Positions 40,267 through 51,318 of a DNA stretch of 64,000 bases are shown here, one piece after another (position 1 is the stretch's first letter; every line of letters starts with the position of its first letter). Below the pieces are notes generated by a model. The model was not told where the DNA came from, searched no databases, and saw nothing but the letters and a program-made list of their open reading frames with translations. The stretch comes from Emiliania huxleyi CCMP1516 (taxonomy: Eukaryota > Haptophyta > Isochrysidales > Noelaerhabdaceae), in contig NW_005202368.1 in assembly GCF_000372725.1 (NCBI RefSeq), positions 440,474-504,473 of the forward strand, in the 5' to 3' direction. The translations under genes and the position numbers were made by a program.

Positions 40267-41470
40267 TCAGGAGTGCAACGGGGGCCCCTGCCCGCTAACC
40301 TCGCATCCAGGCATCCGGTTGCCGTCTTTCGTCGACACAGGCGCGGCGAATGGGTGTTTGCTTTCGTCGCAGATCTCAGGAGTGCCCTTCTTCGTGTAAA
40401 TGCGAAGGCATGTGTCATTCCGCCTCCCGGACCCTGACTTCCTGTGGTACAGATGGCATGCGAGAAAACGGCCGGTCCACGCTGCAAACTGGTGGCGCAC
40501 GTGTGGCTCGTTATGGTCTCCAATTTTCATGTTGGCAAAGACCTTGTTCTTCGCGTTCATACCCTTGTACAAGTCGTACGAGCATTTCGGAGATGTGCAG
40601 TGGTTGTGCTTTTTTCCGGGGCTGTCGTCGCCATTCGCGGTAAGGAATAAGGACGGTTTACGTGCCCATGAAGTGTTGTACATGCCCATGGAGTGGTTGG
40701 ATAGGTTGATGTACAAGTCGTCACCGCCGTGAGAGAAGACCGTGGCCTTGATGTTGACACCTTGATAAGTCTCACCATCTTCAACATAAGATTGATTAGC
40801 GTCTTCAACAAATTTTGGCAGGTGGTGCGCTCCTGCGGAGTGCCCCATTGCGCCGACACTACCCCAGTCAGCCTTCAACGAGCGAGGTAAGCCAAGGTGC
40901 GTAGTAAGGCCCATTCTGGCCCACTTCATGGCGATGAGCAGGTCATTGTCCCTCTTGCATTCTTTGGACGTGTTTTCTATCCACGGCGAACCGTCGGTTT
41001 TGGGCGCAATGACGATCAGGCACTGATTCGCAACGCTCTCTAGCCACGCATCGTACCCCGTCCCATTCATATCTGCGTACTTCGATTCGTAACCAGAGGA
41101 GCCCCGGTGAAACATGACAACTGGGTACCCTTCATGAGGTGGCGGACCCTTTGTTGGCTCCGTTGGGTAGAATATCTTCGTCTTGGTCGAGCCATCGCCA
41201 CACGTGTACCGAAGGTTGACGTCTCCCGTATTGAGGATGAAAGTTTCGTGTTTGTTGGCGCTGCATGGTGCCTGCTGGGAAACTGGCGGCGGCGGCGGTG
41301 GCGGCGGCGAAAAGCAATCGAGGATGCAGTCGGGGCGGAGTGCGATCGTCGCGCGAAAGAGGCAGCCAATCCCAGGGCTGTATGTGCAGGTCTTGCGCGA
41401 GTCTGCGTCCTCAGACTCGCCGTGGGTCGTCGCGAGCGTGAGAAAGAGGAGGAGATCTGCTTCATCGTCT
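40267..41470 (-). CDS. Secreted alpha/beta hydrolase
   Basis: The frame runs from a hydrophobic leader (LLLFLTLATTHGE at about 41450) through KTCTYSPGIGCLFR, a poly-Pro run, FILNTGDVNLRYTCGDGSTK, PVVMFHRGSSGY and WGSVGAMGHSAGAHHLPKFV to the stop at 40267. GHSAG is the nucleophile elbow of serine hydrolases. GDHNEPHVRHQF is a good candidate for the catalytic His region. Six N-glycosylation sequons (NGT, NTS, NQS, NLS, NTS, NDT) support secretion. The substrate is unknown and could be a lipid, ester or polymer. The first Met is unclear, so a short upstream exon is likely. The gene is visibly less GC-rich than its neighbours. Confidence 0.7.
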
Positions 41471-41676
41471 GCGACGAGGGAGACACGGCGACGCCTTTAC
41501 GGCCTTTGCCGGCCTTGAAGGATCAGAACAGTGGTTTTTCTTTTTTGAGAGTTGGATAGGGCTAGCGGCTGGCCGCTAGCCTCTGAGGAGGGCGCCCATA
41601 GACACCTCACATGACCCCACACACGGTCTTGTCCGGCCTCGCGGTCGGCGAGATTGCTAGAGGCGGAGCAAGCCTG

Positions 41677-41800
41677 CTCTAGTCTCACATGTTGCTTCCT
41701 GTCGTCTGTTGTGTTGTTGTGACCTTGTTTGTTCCTTTGGCACCTTGGAGTGCTGGGGGAGGCGACAGGGAGGATGTGGCCCTGAGTGATGTGTACGCCA
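41677..41800 (+). repeat. Fragment of the 29-kb transposon end
   Basis: Matches 29035-29165: CTCTAGTCTCACATGTTGC, then GCACCTTGGAGTGCTGGGGG and GAGTGATGTGTACGCC. Confidence 0.75.
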
Positions 41801-41935
41801 TCGCACCCCGCCCCGGCCCTGCAGGCCATCCCAGAGGGCCAGGCGAGGCTCCACACAATCCTGGGAGCGTGCTGAGCAGGCTAGGGCTCCCGTCGAGAAC
41901 GCGCGGCGACGCACCTGGACAGTGAGTGTGTGAGT

Positions 41936-42012
41936 GAGTATTCTTGATACGAAACCACGACGACACACACCAGTCGACTCGCATCGGTTGCCTCCATGAA
42001 CGGCGGAGCTAC
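41936..42012 (-). repeat. R1 terminal fragment
   Basis: Inverse complement of 20868-20943, containing CGACTGGTGTGTGTCGTCGT in R1 orientation. Confidence 0.8.
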
Positions 42013-42489
42013 AGAGAGGGGCCGCCATCGCCGAAGCTGTGCCAAAGCATAACTCCAAAACCCGCAGCGGCCCGGGGGGCCTTGGGGGCAGCCTGCCGGA
42101 CCGCCGCTGCACGGGGCTAGGCACCAGAAGATGAGTGGAATTGATGAATTGGGCCGGTGTCCGTGCCTCCCCTCTATACGTCAGAGTGGGACCTACGCCG
42201 CGCCGGGTAAGGGGCGCGCCCGGTCCTCGACGGAGCCGCGCGCCCCGAACGACCCAGGCGGCGAGTAGTCGTCCTCGAACCTTCGACATGTAGTTGCCCA
42301 TAGTTAGCGCCCGCCCGCCCCCCCCCTCCGTCGCTTCGCAAAAGAAAAAACAAAATAAAAACAAGCAAAAGAGAAAGCGAAGCCCAAAACGATTGCGTAA
42401 ACGGCGTCACAAAGCCCGCCGGTTTTGATCGACAATCGTGAGATTGACCGCCGTCGACCAGAGAATGGCAGACGATGCGTCAGCTTGTG
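42013..42489. other. No supported gene
   Basis: The minus frame from about 42320 (MGNYMSKVRGRLLAAWVVRG) is open but unrecognised. I see no RNA gene. Confidence 0.35.
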
Positions 42490-42955
42490 CGGCGCTCGCG
42501 CCGCGCAGGCTGGCCCATCGAGGGCACTCTCTGGCGCTGTCCGGGCCAAGCGCGGCGCCGCGCATGCTGCGTGCCACTCGCCGTGGCTTGCGGTGCAGCG
42601 CCACTGCAGCCTCGAAAACGTCGCGCACAGCACCAGCATGCCGCCCACCAGGCAGCAGAGTGCTGCACCGGCGTGCAGCGGACGCTGCGGCGCTGCGGCG
42701 TCGCCTCCCCGCCCTGTCCACGGAGCAGACGAGCGGCGGCACGGCCCTCCACCAGCTGCAGGAGTTGCGCACTTCCCAAAGGAAGCACAGGATGCTCCCG
42801 CAGTTTACGCAGCTTTGTGCAGCGCAGCGCACGGGCCACGCCACACAAAGCCGACCCTCAGCCTGGCCAAGAGGCTGTCTGCGGAAGGCCTGGCAGCGCG
42901 TACGCGCCTCCTCCGCGGCCATGCCCTCCGCCCGGGCGAGCGAGGAGCGAGGACA
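42490..42955. repeat. Duplicated module upstream of CHK2-like gene
   Basis: Second copy of 34372-34836, again ending about 120 bases before a gene start. See that entry. Confidence 0.75.
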
Positions 42956-43072
42956 CAACCATTTCTGGAATCGTGTGTCCCCGATCCTCGCTTTTTTTTT
43001 TCGCCTCCGCGCCTCCCTTCAACGAACATTTCGCTGCCTCGCCTCTCCGCGAGCGCTGCGGACAGAGCGAGC

Positions 43073-46000
43073 ATGGTGATGGAAGTGGTGCTGGGGGAGT
43101 ACGGAGATGGGGGGGAGACGCAGGAGCTCACGCAGCAGCCCGACACCGGCCCAGAGACGACGCCACCAGCCCAGAGTGGCGGCGACGAGGCGGCGCCCGA
43201 AGCCACCTGGGGCCGGCTGATCTGCCTGGCGCCCGAGCCTGGGATCCACGAGCTAAAGCAGCGTCAGTGCGTCATGGGTCGCACCACCAACGCGCACGCG
43301 CAGATCCAGATCGACGACGCCCGCGTGAGGTGTGTGCGCGCGTCGCAGCCTGCTGCATCGCTGCATCACTCCCGCGACTCCGCCCGCGCGGCGGCGCCCC
43401 CGTCTGCGAGTGTCCCGCGCCCCGCCGACGCCCTGCACTCCGACGCCTCGCCCCGCCGACCCTCGCCGCTCCCCGCCGCAGCTCCTCGCACTGCAAGATC
43501 TTTCGCACGCCGGAGGGTGCGGTGCAGCTGCTCGACTGCTCCTCGAACGGGACGTACGTCAACGGCAAGGCGGTCGGCAAGTCTAAGCTCCACATCCTCT
43601 CCTCCGGCGACGAGATCGCGCTGCTCAACCCGAGCGCAAAGGCGCGACGCTGCCAAGACGCTGCCAAGACGCTGCCGAGACGCTGCCGAGACGCTTCTTC
43701 CGAGACGCTTCCGAGACCCTTCCGAGACGCTTCCGAGACGCTGCCGAGACGCTGCCGAGACGCTTGGGAGACGCTTGGGAGACGCTTGGGAGACCCGCTG
43801 CCGCTCCCTCACCGCCGCCTCCCTCTCCTCCCCTCCCTCTCCCTCCTCGTCCCCTCCCCTCCCTCTCCCTCCTCGCCGCCCCTCCCTCGCCGCCCCTCCC
43901 TCCCCGCTCTTCCCCCAACTCCCCACGCTTCTCCCTCCCGCAGGCACACGAGGCGGCGGGCGGCGGCGGCGGCAAGCCGACGCACTACCACTACCTCTAC
44001 CAAGACTTGCGCCCCCCCACGGCCAGACAGCCGCCGCCGCCGCCGCGCGCCGCCGCCGTGCCCTGCAGGGAAGCGGCGCGCGCCTCGCCGCCGCCGCCGC
44101 CGCCGCCGGCCTCCTCCAAGCTGCTCCGCAACACGAGCTTTGTCGACGCTGGGGGAGGGGGCGGGCCGTCGCGGGCGGACTTTGAGGCGGTGGCGGCGCG
44201 GGGCGTAGCTGGGAAACCGCTGCCTGCATACCCCCCTCCCCACCCCTNNNNNNNNNNNNNNNNNNNNNNNNNNNNNNNNNNNNNNNNNNNNNNNNNNNNN
44301 NNNNNNNNNNNNNNNNNNNNNNNNNNNNNNNNNNNNNNNNNNNNNNNNNNNNNNNNNNNNNNNNNNNNNNNNNNNNNNNNNNNNNNNNNNNNNNNNNNNN
44401 NNNNNNNNNNNNNNNNNNNNNNNNNNNACGCACCCGCAACACCCCCCACCTCTCTCCCCATCACCAGAGGGAGGGGTGCGGCAGGGCGTGCTCCGCGCAT
44501 CACCTAGTGCGCTCAGCTCGCCGCACTCCGCCGTGCTTGCAGCCGTATGTGCTCGCAGCCCCGACTCTGCTGTCTCCTCGCCGCAGGAGCCGTATCTCCC
44601 CCTATCTCCCCCCATCTCCCCCCATCTCGCCGCAGGAGCTCGGCCGCGGCTCCTTCGCCACCGTGCACAAGGTGGTCCACCGCGATCTCCCCATATCTCC
44701 CCATATCTCCCCATATCTCCTTCGCCACCGTGCACAAGGTGGTCCACCGCGATCTCCCCATATCTCCCCATATCTCCCCATATCTCCTTCGCCACCGTGC
44801 ACAAGGTGGTCCACCGCGATCTTCCCACATCTCCCCATATCTCCTTCGCCACCGTTCACAAGGGGTCCACCAGACCTTTCCTAGACCGTTCCTAGACCGT
44901 TCCTAGACCGCTCCTTGACCTTTCCTTGACCTTTCCTTTGCCACCCTACGCAAGGTGGTGCACCGGCGGACCGGCGACAAGTATGCGATGAAGGCGGGCC
45001 ACTTTCAGAGACACTTTCAGAGACACTGTCAGAGACACTGTCAGAGACACTGTCAGAGACACTGTCAGAGACACTGTCAGAGACACTGTCAGAGACACTG
45101 TCAGAGACAATGTCAGAGACACTTTCAGAGACACTTTCAGAGACACTGTCAGAGACATTGTCAGAGACACTTTCAGAGACACGCCCTAGACAGTGTCAGA
45201 GACACGCCCGAGACACCGAGGAGATGGCTCCGTCAGCAGGAGCTAGACTGCCACACCCGAGACACTTCCGAGACACTTCCGAGACACTTCCGAGACACTT
45301 CCGAGACACTTCCGGGACACTTCCGAGACACTTCCGGGACACTTCCACGCGTGGGCCGCTGTGAATCAGCGGTGAGTCAGCTGCCAAGGCGGTGGTCGCC
45401 AGATCTCCCCATATCTCCTCATATCTCCCCATATCTCCTCATATCTCCCCATATCTCCCCATATCTCCCCATATCTCCCCATATCTCCCCATATCTCAGG
45501 CGATCGAGAAGCGCAGGCTGCTCACCGCCAGCCGCGCGAGAGGCCTGCCTCCGGACGAGCTCACCCGGCTGACGCTCTCCGAGGTGTGGGGAGATGCGGG
45601 GAGATGCGGGGAGATGTGGGGAGATGTGGGGAGATGCGAGCTCACCCGGCTGACGCTCTCCGAGGTGTGGGGAGATGTGGGGAGATGTGGGGAGATGTGG
45701 GGAGATGTGGGGAGATGCGAGCTCACCCGGCTGACGCTCTCCGAGGTGCGGGGAGATGTGGGGAGATGTGGGGAGATGCGAGCTCACCCGGCTGACGCTC
45801 TCTGAGGAGCGGGGAGATGCGGGGAGATGCGGGGAGATGTGGGGAGATGCGAGCTCACCCGGCTGACGCTCTCCGAGGTGTGGGGAGATGCGGGGAGATG
45901 TGGGGAGATGTGGGGAGATGTGGGGAGATGCGAGCTCACCCGGCTGACGCTCTCCGAGGTGTGGGGAGATGCGGGGAGATGTGGGGAGATGCGAGCTCAC

Positions 46001-49000
46001 CCGGCTGACGCTCTCCGAGGTGTGGGGAGATGCGGGGAGATGTGGGGAGATGCGAGCTCACCCGGCTGACGCTCTCCGAGGTGTGGGGAGATGCGGGGAG
46101 ATGTGGGGAGATGCGGGGAGATGTGGGGAGATGCGAGCTCACCCGGCTGACGCTCTCCGAGGAGCGGGGAGATGCGGGGAGATGTGGGGAGATGTGGGGA
46201 GATGCGAGCTCACCCGGCTGACGCTCTCCGAGGTGTGGGGAGATGTGGGGAGATGCGGGGAGATGTGGGGAGATGCGAGCTCACCCGGCTGACGCTCTCC
46301 GAGGTGTGGGGAGATGCGGGGAGATGCGGGGAGATGCGGGGAGATGTGGGGAGATGCGAGCTCACCCGGCTGACGCTCTCCGAGGTGTGTGGAGATGCGG
46401 GGAGATGTGGGGAGATGTGGGGAGATGCGAGCTCACCCGGCTGACGCTCTCCGAGGAGCGGGGAGATGCGGGGAGATGTGGGGAGATGTGGGGAGATGTG
46501 GGGAGATGCGGGGAGATGTGGGGAGATGCGAGCTCACCCGGCTGACGCTCTCCGAGGTGTGGGGAGATGCGGGGAGATGCGGGGAGATGCGGGGAGATGT
46601 GGGGAGATGTGGGGAGATGTGGGGAGATGCGAGCTCACCCGGCTGACGCTCTCCGAGGTGTGGAGAGATGCGGGGAGATGCGGGGAGATGCGAGCTCACC
46701 GGCTGACGCTCTCCGAGGTGTGGGGAGATGCGGGGAGATGTGTGGAGATGCGGGGAGATGTGGGGAGATGCGAGCTCACCCGGCTGACGCTCTCCGAGAT
46801 GTGGGGAGATGCGGGGAGATGTGGGGAGATGTGGGGAGATGCGAGCTCACCCGGCTGACGCTCTCCGAGGTGTGGGGAGATGCGGGGAGATGTGGGGAGA
46901 TGTGGGGAGATGCGAGCTCACCCGGCTGACGCTCTCCGAGGTGTGGGGAGATGCGGGGAGATGTGGGGAGATGTGGGGAGATGCGAGCTCACCCGGCTGA
47001 CGCTCTCCGAGGTGTGGCGAGATGTGGGGAGATGTGGGGAGATGTGGGGAGATGCGAGCTCACCCGGCTGACGCTCTCCGAGGAGCGGGGAGATGCGGGG
47101 AGATGTGGGGAGATGTGGGGAGATGTGGGGAGATGCGAGCTCACCCGGCTGACGCTCTCTGAGGAGCGAGAGTACGCGAGATTACGCGAGATTGCACCCG
47201 ATCCTCTCTGAGGAGCGGGATGGTGGAGGAGCAGCTGCGCGCTGTGAGGTAGCCGCTCATTGCCCGCTGCCCCAGGCGATGATCCTCAAGTCTCCCCATA
47301 TCTCCCCATATCTCCCCGCTATCTCCCCATATCTCCCATATCTCCCTAGGCGAGGATCCTCAAGTCTTTGCACCACGCGCACATCATCCGCTTCTACGAC
47401 GTCTTCGCGACGGAGACCGAGCCCTGCCTGCTGGTGGAGCGGAGTCGTACTTCACGACAACGAGAGTAGGTCTTTGAGACGGAGACCGAGCTCTGTCTGC
47501 TGGTGGAGCTCGTCGAGGGCGGTGAGCTCTTTGATCACCTGATCTCCCCACATCTCCCCACGTCTCCCCACATCTCCCCACATCTCGCCAAACGAGCTCC
47601 TTGACCACCCGATCTCCCCATATCTCCCCATATCTCCCCGTATCTCCCCATATCTCCCCATATCTCCCCGTATCTCCCCACATCTCCCCGTATCTCCCCG
47701 TATCTCCCCGTATCTCCGCAGGCGAGCTCTTCGACCACCTGATTGAGCACGGCGCCTTCAAGGAGGTGGGCGCGCGCGCCGTCATGGCGCAGCTGCTCGA
47801 TGCCGTCGGCTGTCCTAGAAGCGGACGACGGTTCTTGTCTCCCAACTAGCGCTCGAGAGGACACGTACTCCGCTGCGTTCGGCCGCCTTCGCACCCCGAG
47901 GGCGGTGTGATCGTTCCCGCAGGTCGGCTACCTCCACTCCAAGTCAATCGTCCACCGCGACCTCAAGCCGGAGAACATCCTGCTGCAGGCGGTCTGGCGA
48001 GATCTGGCGAGATCTGGGGAGATCTGGGGAGATATGCACCGCGACCTCAAGCCGGAGAAATCCTGCTGCAGGCGGGCTGGCGAGATCTGGCGAGATCTGG
48101 GGAGAGATGCCCTCGGCTACCCCCTCGGCTTGCCGCTCGGCCGTCCCTCCAGCCCGCGCCCCGTCCTGCTGCAGGCTGCGCCGGAGGGCGGCGCTGTCCC
48201 CGTCTGCAAGATAGCCGACTTTGGGCTCGCCAAGCTGGTCGGCCAGGACACACCTGTCGGCTCGCAGCTGCCGCGGGTTTCTGCCTGGACACGTCCACGA
48301 CACGTCCGTGACGCGCGCCCCGTAGGACCGCGTCGCGTCGACCTTTTGCGGGACGCCGCAGTACTTTGCGCCGGAAGTGCTCGGCTGCCGCGAGTCAAAG
48401 CGAGGCGACGAGTCTGCGTGCGACCTCTGGAGGAGGCGGCTGTGAACGGCGTCTGCTCACACCTGCAGCTGTGAACAGGCTACGACTCTGCGTGCGACCT
48501 CTGGTCCTTGGGCGTGATCCTGTACTCTCCTGCTTTGCGGCCCCCTTGAACGAGATCACCCGAGATCACGCCCGAGATGCGACTTCGAGCGTAGGTACAT
48601 CCTGCTCTGCGGCTCCCCCCCCTTCAACGAGACCGCGGGCTGCTCCGATACCATCTTCGACCAGATCCGGCGAGGCATCCGGCCGTCACTCCACTTTGCG
48701 CACGCGCCATGGCCGGGCATTTCCCCCGCCGCGAGGTCAGCTCCTCCTAGCTGCAGCAGTGGAGTACGTATTCGTGTCTCCCAACCAGCGCTCGAGAGGA
48801 CACGGACTCAACTGTACTCCGCGGCCCTCCGCTGTGTTCGCCCCCCCTCGTATCCACGCGGTGCTCTGAAAGACTATTGCACGAGACCATATCTCCTCAG
48901 ATCTCCCCATATCTCCCCATATCTCGACTCTTGCACGATACCGTCCTGACGTGCACGAGACCGTCCTGACGCCGGTGTATTCAGCACGCAGGCAGCTCGT

Positions 49001-49686
49001 CGGCGCGAGATTCTCTCGTCACATCTCCTCAGATCTCCCCATATCTCCCCATATCTCGCAGGCAGCTCGTCGGCGCGATGCTGGAGCTGGACCCGCAGCG
49101 CCGCATCACCGTCGCCGCCGCCAAGGAGCCGTCGGGCCTCAGAGGTGCTGGCGGCGTTTATCGGCGTCTCTTCACACCTCCCGGCCGTGAACAGGAGCAC
49201 CCGTGGATGAGGGGCCTTAGCGAGGCGTCCGACGCCGCGCCGCAGCCTTTTCGGCCGGCGTCGCCGCTCGAGGACATCTCCGAGTACTCGGACGAAGGCG
49301 AGGACGGAGCGTGGCACCAGAGGCGGGCGCAGGGGTCGTACGACCAGCCCAAGCGGCAGCGTGTTGCGGCGGCGCCGCGTGCGGCGGCCGAGCCGAGCCG
49401 GCGCCACCCGCCCCACCTTCCCGCCCGCAAGGGCGGCGGGGTTGCCGCCGCCGCCGCGCCGCCGCGGCACGGCGGCGGTTCGCTGGCGCGTCCGCTTCAG
49501 GCCGCCGTGATGGAGCCCAACCGCGCGGTGGCGATGCCTCCGCCCGCCTCGCAGCCGCAGCTCTTCAAACAGCCGCACGCGCCCGCGGGGAGGCCGTCGG
49601 GCAGCGCCGCCGCCCCCACCGGCCGCGGCGGCAAGACGGCGTCTGCGAGCAGCGGCCGCTACGCCACGCTCAACATCACGTCGTGA
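43073..49686 (+). CDS. CHK2/Rad53-like FHA-kinase, 17 exons
   Basis: DNA-damage checkpoint Ser/Thr kinase. Exons: 43073-43329, 43482-43641, 43944 to the gap, 44636-44671, 44955-44993, 45500-45583, 47213-47248, 47350-47400, 47470-47521, 47722-47804, 47923-47988, 48175-48276, 48326-48404, 48479-48521, 48595-48735, 49062-49125, 49195-49686. Residues about 15-35 hold two TQ motifs (an SQ/TQ-type region). Residues about 46-139 are an FHA domain (MGRTT, SSSHCKIF, SSNGTYVNG). The kinase has ELGRGSFATVHK, KYAMKAIEK, IVHRDLKPENILLQ, KIADFGLAKL, FCGTPQYFAPEVL, YDSACDLWSLGVILY and ITVAAAKEHPWM. The tail carries a KRQR nuclear signal. Donors are 10 GT, 4 GC and 1 GA. Part of exon 3 is lost in the gap. 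Confidence 0.87.
44248..44427. other. Assembly gap (180 N)
   Basis: Lies in CHK2 exon 3 or intron 3, just after a Pro-rich AYPPPHP stretch. The intron 3 donor cannot be placed. Confidence 1.
44650..44830 (+). repeat. Three copies of a kinase exon end
   Basis: The segment TCCTTCGCCACCGTGCACAA with GGTGGTCCACCGCGATC is repeated about every 67 bases with (CCCCATATCT) units between, inside CHK2 intron 4. Confidence 0.9.
45000..45350 (+). repeat. GAGACACTGTCA and GAGACACTTCC minisatellites
   Basis: Fills CHK2 intron 5. About fifteen 12-base units, then about eleven 11-base units. Confidence 0.9.
45584..47155 (+). repeat. ~21-copy array of exon tail plus GGGGAGATG repeats
   Basis: Units of about 60-100 bases combine GAGCTCACCCGGCTGACGCT (the end of CHK2 exon 6) with a variable number of GGGGAGATGTG/GGGGAGATGCG units. 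The array forms CHK2 intron 6. Confidence 0.93.
47522..47721 (+). repeat. CCCCATATCT minisatellite in CHK2 intron 9
   Basis: The intron starts with an echo of exon 10 (47522-47543), has a second diverged echo at 47591-47612 and is otherwise (CCCCATATCT)n or (CCCCGTATCT)n. Confidence 0.9.
47810..47905 (+). repeat. Introner-like family C in CHK2 intron 10
   Basis: Contains CTAGAAGCGGACGACGGTTC, CTAGCGCTCGAGAGGACACG and GTTCGGCCGCCTTCGCACC. Confidence 0.8.
48765..48872 (+). repeat. Introner-like family C in CHK2 intron 15
   Basis: Contains CCAGCGCTCGAGAGGACACG and ends at the landmark CGCGGTGCTCTGAA. Confidence 0.8.
49126..49194 (+). repeat. Introner-like family B as a GA-AG intron
   Basis: CHK2 intron 16, 69 bases, with CGGCGTCTCTTCACACC and GCCGTGAACAG before GAGCACCCGTGG. 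The donor is GAGCCG after GCCAAG, since only this keeps the conserved subdomain XI spacing. Confidence 0.65.
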
Positions 49687-50338
49687 AGGCGGCGGGGTGT
49701 GGGGGTTGGGCGGTGCACGGTGCGGCGGAGGACGGAGCTCTAGGAGGCCGCGGCCGGCGGAGAGGGAGAGGCGTGGGAGGAGGTTGGTGGCGCGGCGTGG
49801 GGGGGGCGGGGGGCGGGGGTCTCGTCGGGCGGAGGTGCCGGGGAGCGAGGCCCTCTCTACCGTTAGTGGCGCACTGGCTCTCCTTGGAGGAGGCGGTGCG
49901 ATAAACAGTCATCAATCTCTTGAAGATAAAGATATCAAAGTAAAGGTAAAGCCGTTCTCTTGGTGGGAGGAGGTATAAGTATAATTCCGAAGTACTGCGT
50001 ACGGCCGGCGCTGTCGAGTGTCGTCCGGGGTTTGCTCATTGCTGTCAGGCTGTCTCAGATCAGGCGGCTCAGGAGCTGGGTGCGCTTCTTAGCTCCCTGG
50101 CCCTGGGTGTGAGGCTATCGACTGCAACGGTGCAAGAGTGCTCCAGGTGCTCCAACGAACACCTCTACCTAGAAGATCAATCAATAAAACGGACACGCAA
50201 ACAACGAGGGGTGGGAGATCGAAGAAGGACAGGGTCCACCCACCATCCCACCTGCATCATTGCGGCATCGCCGAGTTCTTCGTGCGGCTTCGCACCTCGC
50301 CCGCTGACGCCCAGCTTGCGCTGCCCGTCCTCGTCCAG
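49687..50338. other. CHK2 3' flank with repeat scraps
   Basis: GC-rich, then AT-richer sequence. 50082-50125 is an R3 fragment (-) and 50090-50160 resembles the tandem unit at 23451. 50263-50295 is a 33-base exact piece of the RT pseudogene (9568-9600). No gene. Confidence 0.5.
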
Positions 50339-50637
50339 GGTGGCGGCGCTGTGATCGTGGAGGCCAGCGGCGACGTCTCGATGAAAGGTGTCAGCTTCAG
50401 CGAGTGTACGGCTGGCGCGGTGCGTCTTACGCCCTCTCCCTCCCACACACTGCTCGGCGCGATGCTTCACCGTGCAGAAAATTGGACGCCTCCCCGAGAG
50501 CCACTCTGCTTGCCCGGGCGGGACACTGACGCCCTGCTAGCGCTGCCCGCCTCGTTCAGGGTGGCGCTGTGTACGTGAGCGGCAGCGGCGATGTCTCGAT
50601 AGACAGTGCAAGCTTCAGCGAGTGCACGGCTGACTAT
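50339..50637 (+). pseudogene. Two tandem beta-helix repeat exons (gene partial)
   Basis: 50339-50419 encodes GGGAVIVEASGDVSMKGVSF then SECTAGA. 50560-50637 encodes GGAVYVSGSGDVSIDSASFS then ECTADY. GGAVYV..GDVSI..SSFS.CTA is the coil of right-handed parallel beta-helix proteins, usually secreted or surface-bound. Both are phase-0 exons with the same GTGCG-type donor and the same CTGCCCG...CAG upstream sequence, so exon plus intron was duplicated. The rest of the gene is not found, and the second exon overlaps the 3' end of the minus-strand gene at 50615. Confidence 0.55.
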
Positions 50638-51283
50638 GTGCGCCGCCACCCTCCCCCCCCCCCCCCCCCGTGCCGCGGCCTCTCTCTTCGGAGCTCGAGG
50701 AGAACCTCTCCCAGTAGGGCCACAAGCGGCGGCACTCGATGCATCGCACAGTCTGATGAGGGCGCCCTCTGTCGTTGGCGCAGCGAGTGGTAGGCATCGC
50801 GAACGCGGCGTGCACGAGCATGAGCGCCGGCAAAGGGGCGCCAAGCTCATGCCGCGCGGTGGTGGGCGATGCAGGGGTAGGCGCAGTCGAGACGGCAGTT
50901 TCCGAGAACCATCTCCCCACCCTGTCAATATTCTCGGTTGGTCGTACTGAGGCATACCATGCGCACGACTGGGTGAGAAAGTGAGGGGTGGCAAAGAAAG
51001 GAGACGCGTAGTAGGGATCCGGAAAACGAATGACGTCCGTCACGTACTCCGAAAATCTCCATAATGGCCACGGAAACTTGAAAGCGTAACAGTGTCCCCA
51101 GCGCGCCGAACGAGCGATGTTGACCCATATGACTTGTTGGATCAGCATGGCGTAGGAGATGTTGCTCGGAGCTGTTTTGGCTGAGCTCACCAGCTCTGCG
51201 GTCCATGGTTCGAACTCGGCTTCGCGATCGCGGAGCGACGCGGACGCGCGCGTGTGCGCCTGCGACAAGACGAGACGAGACGA

Positions 51284-51318
<35 letters not shown>

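Noticed and set aside
45584-47155. CRISPR-like array (regular repeats with variable spacers)
   Set aside because: The 'repeat' is a kinase exon end and the 'spacers' are themselves GGGGAGATG tandem repeats. It lies in a eukaryotic intron and there are no cas genes.
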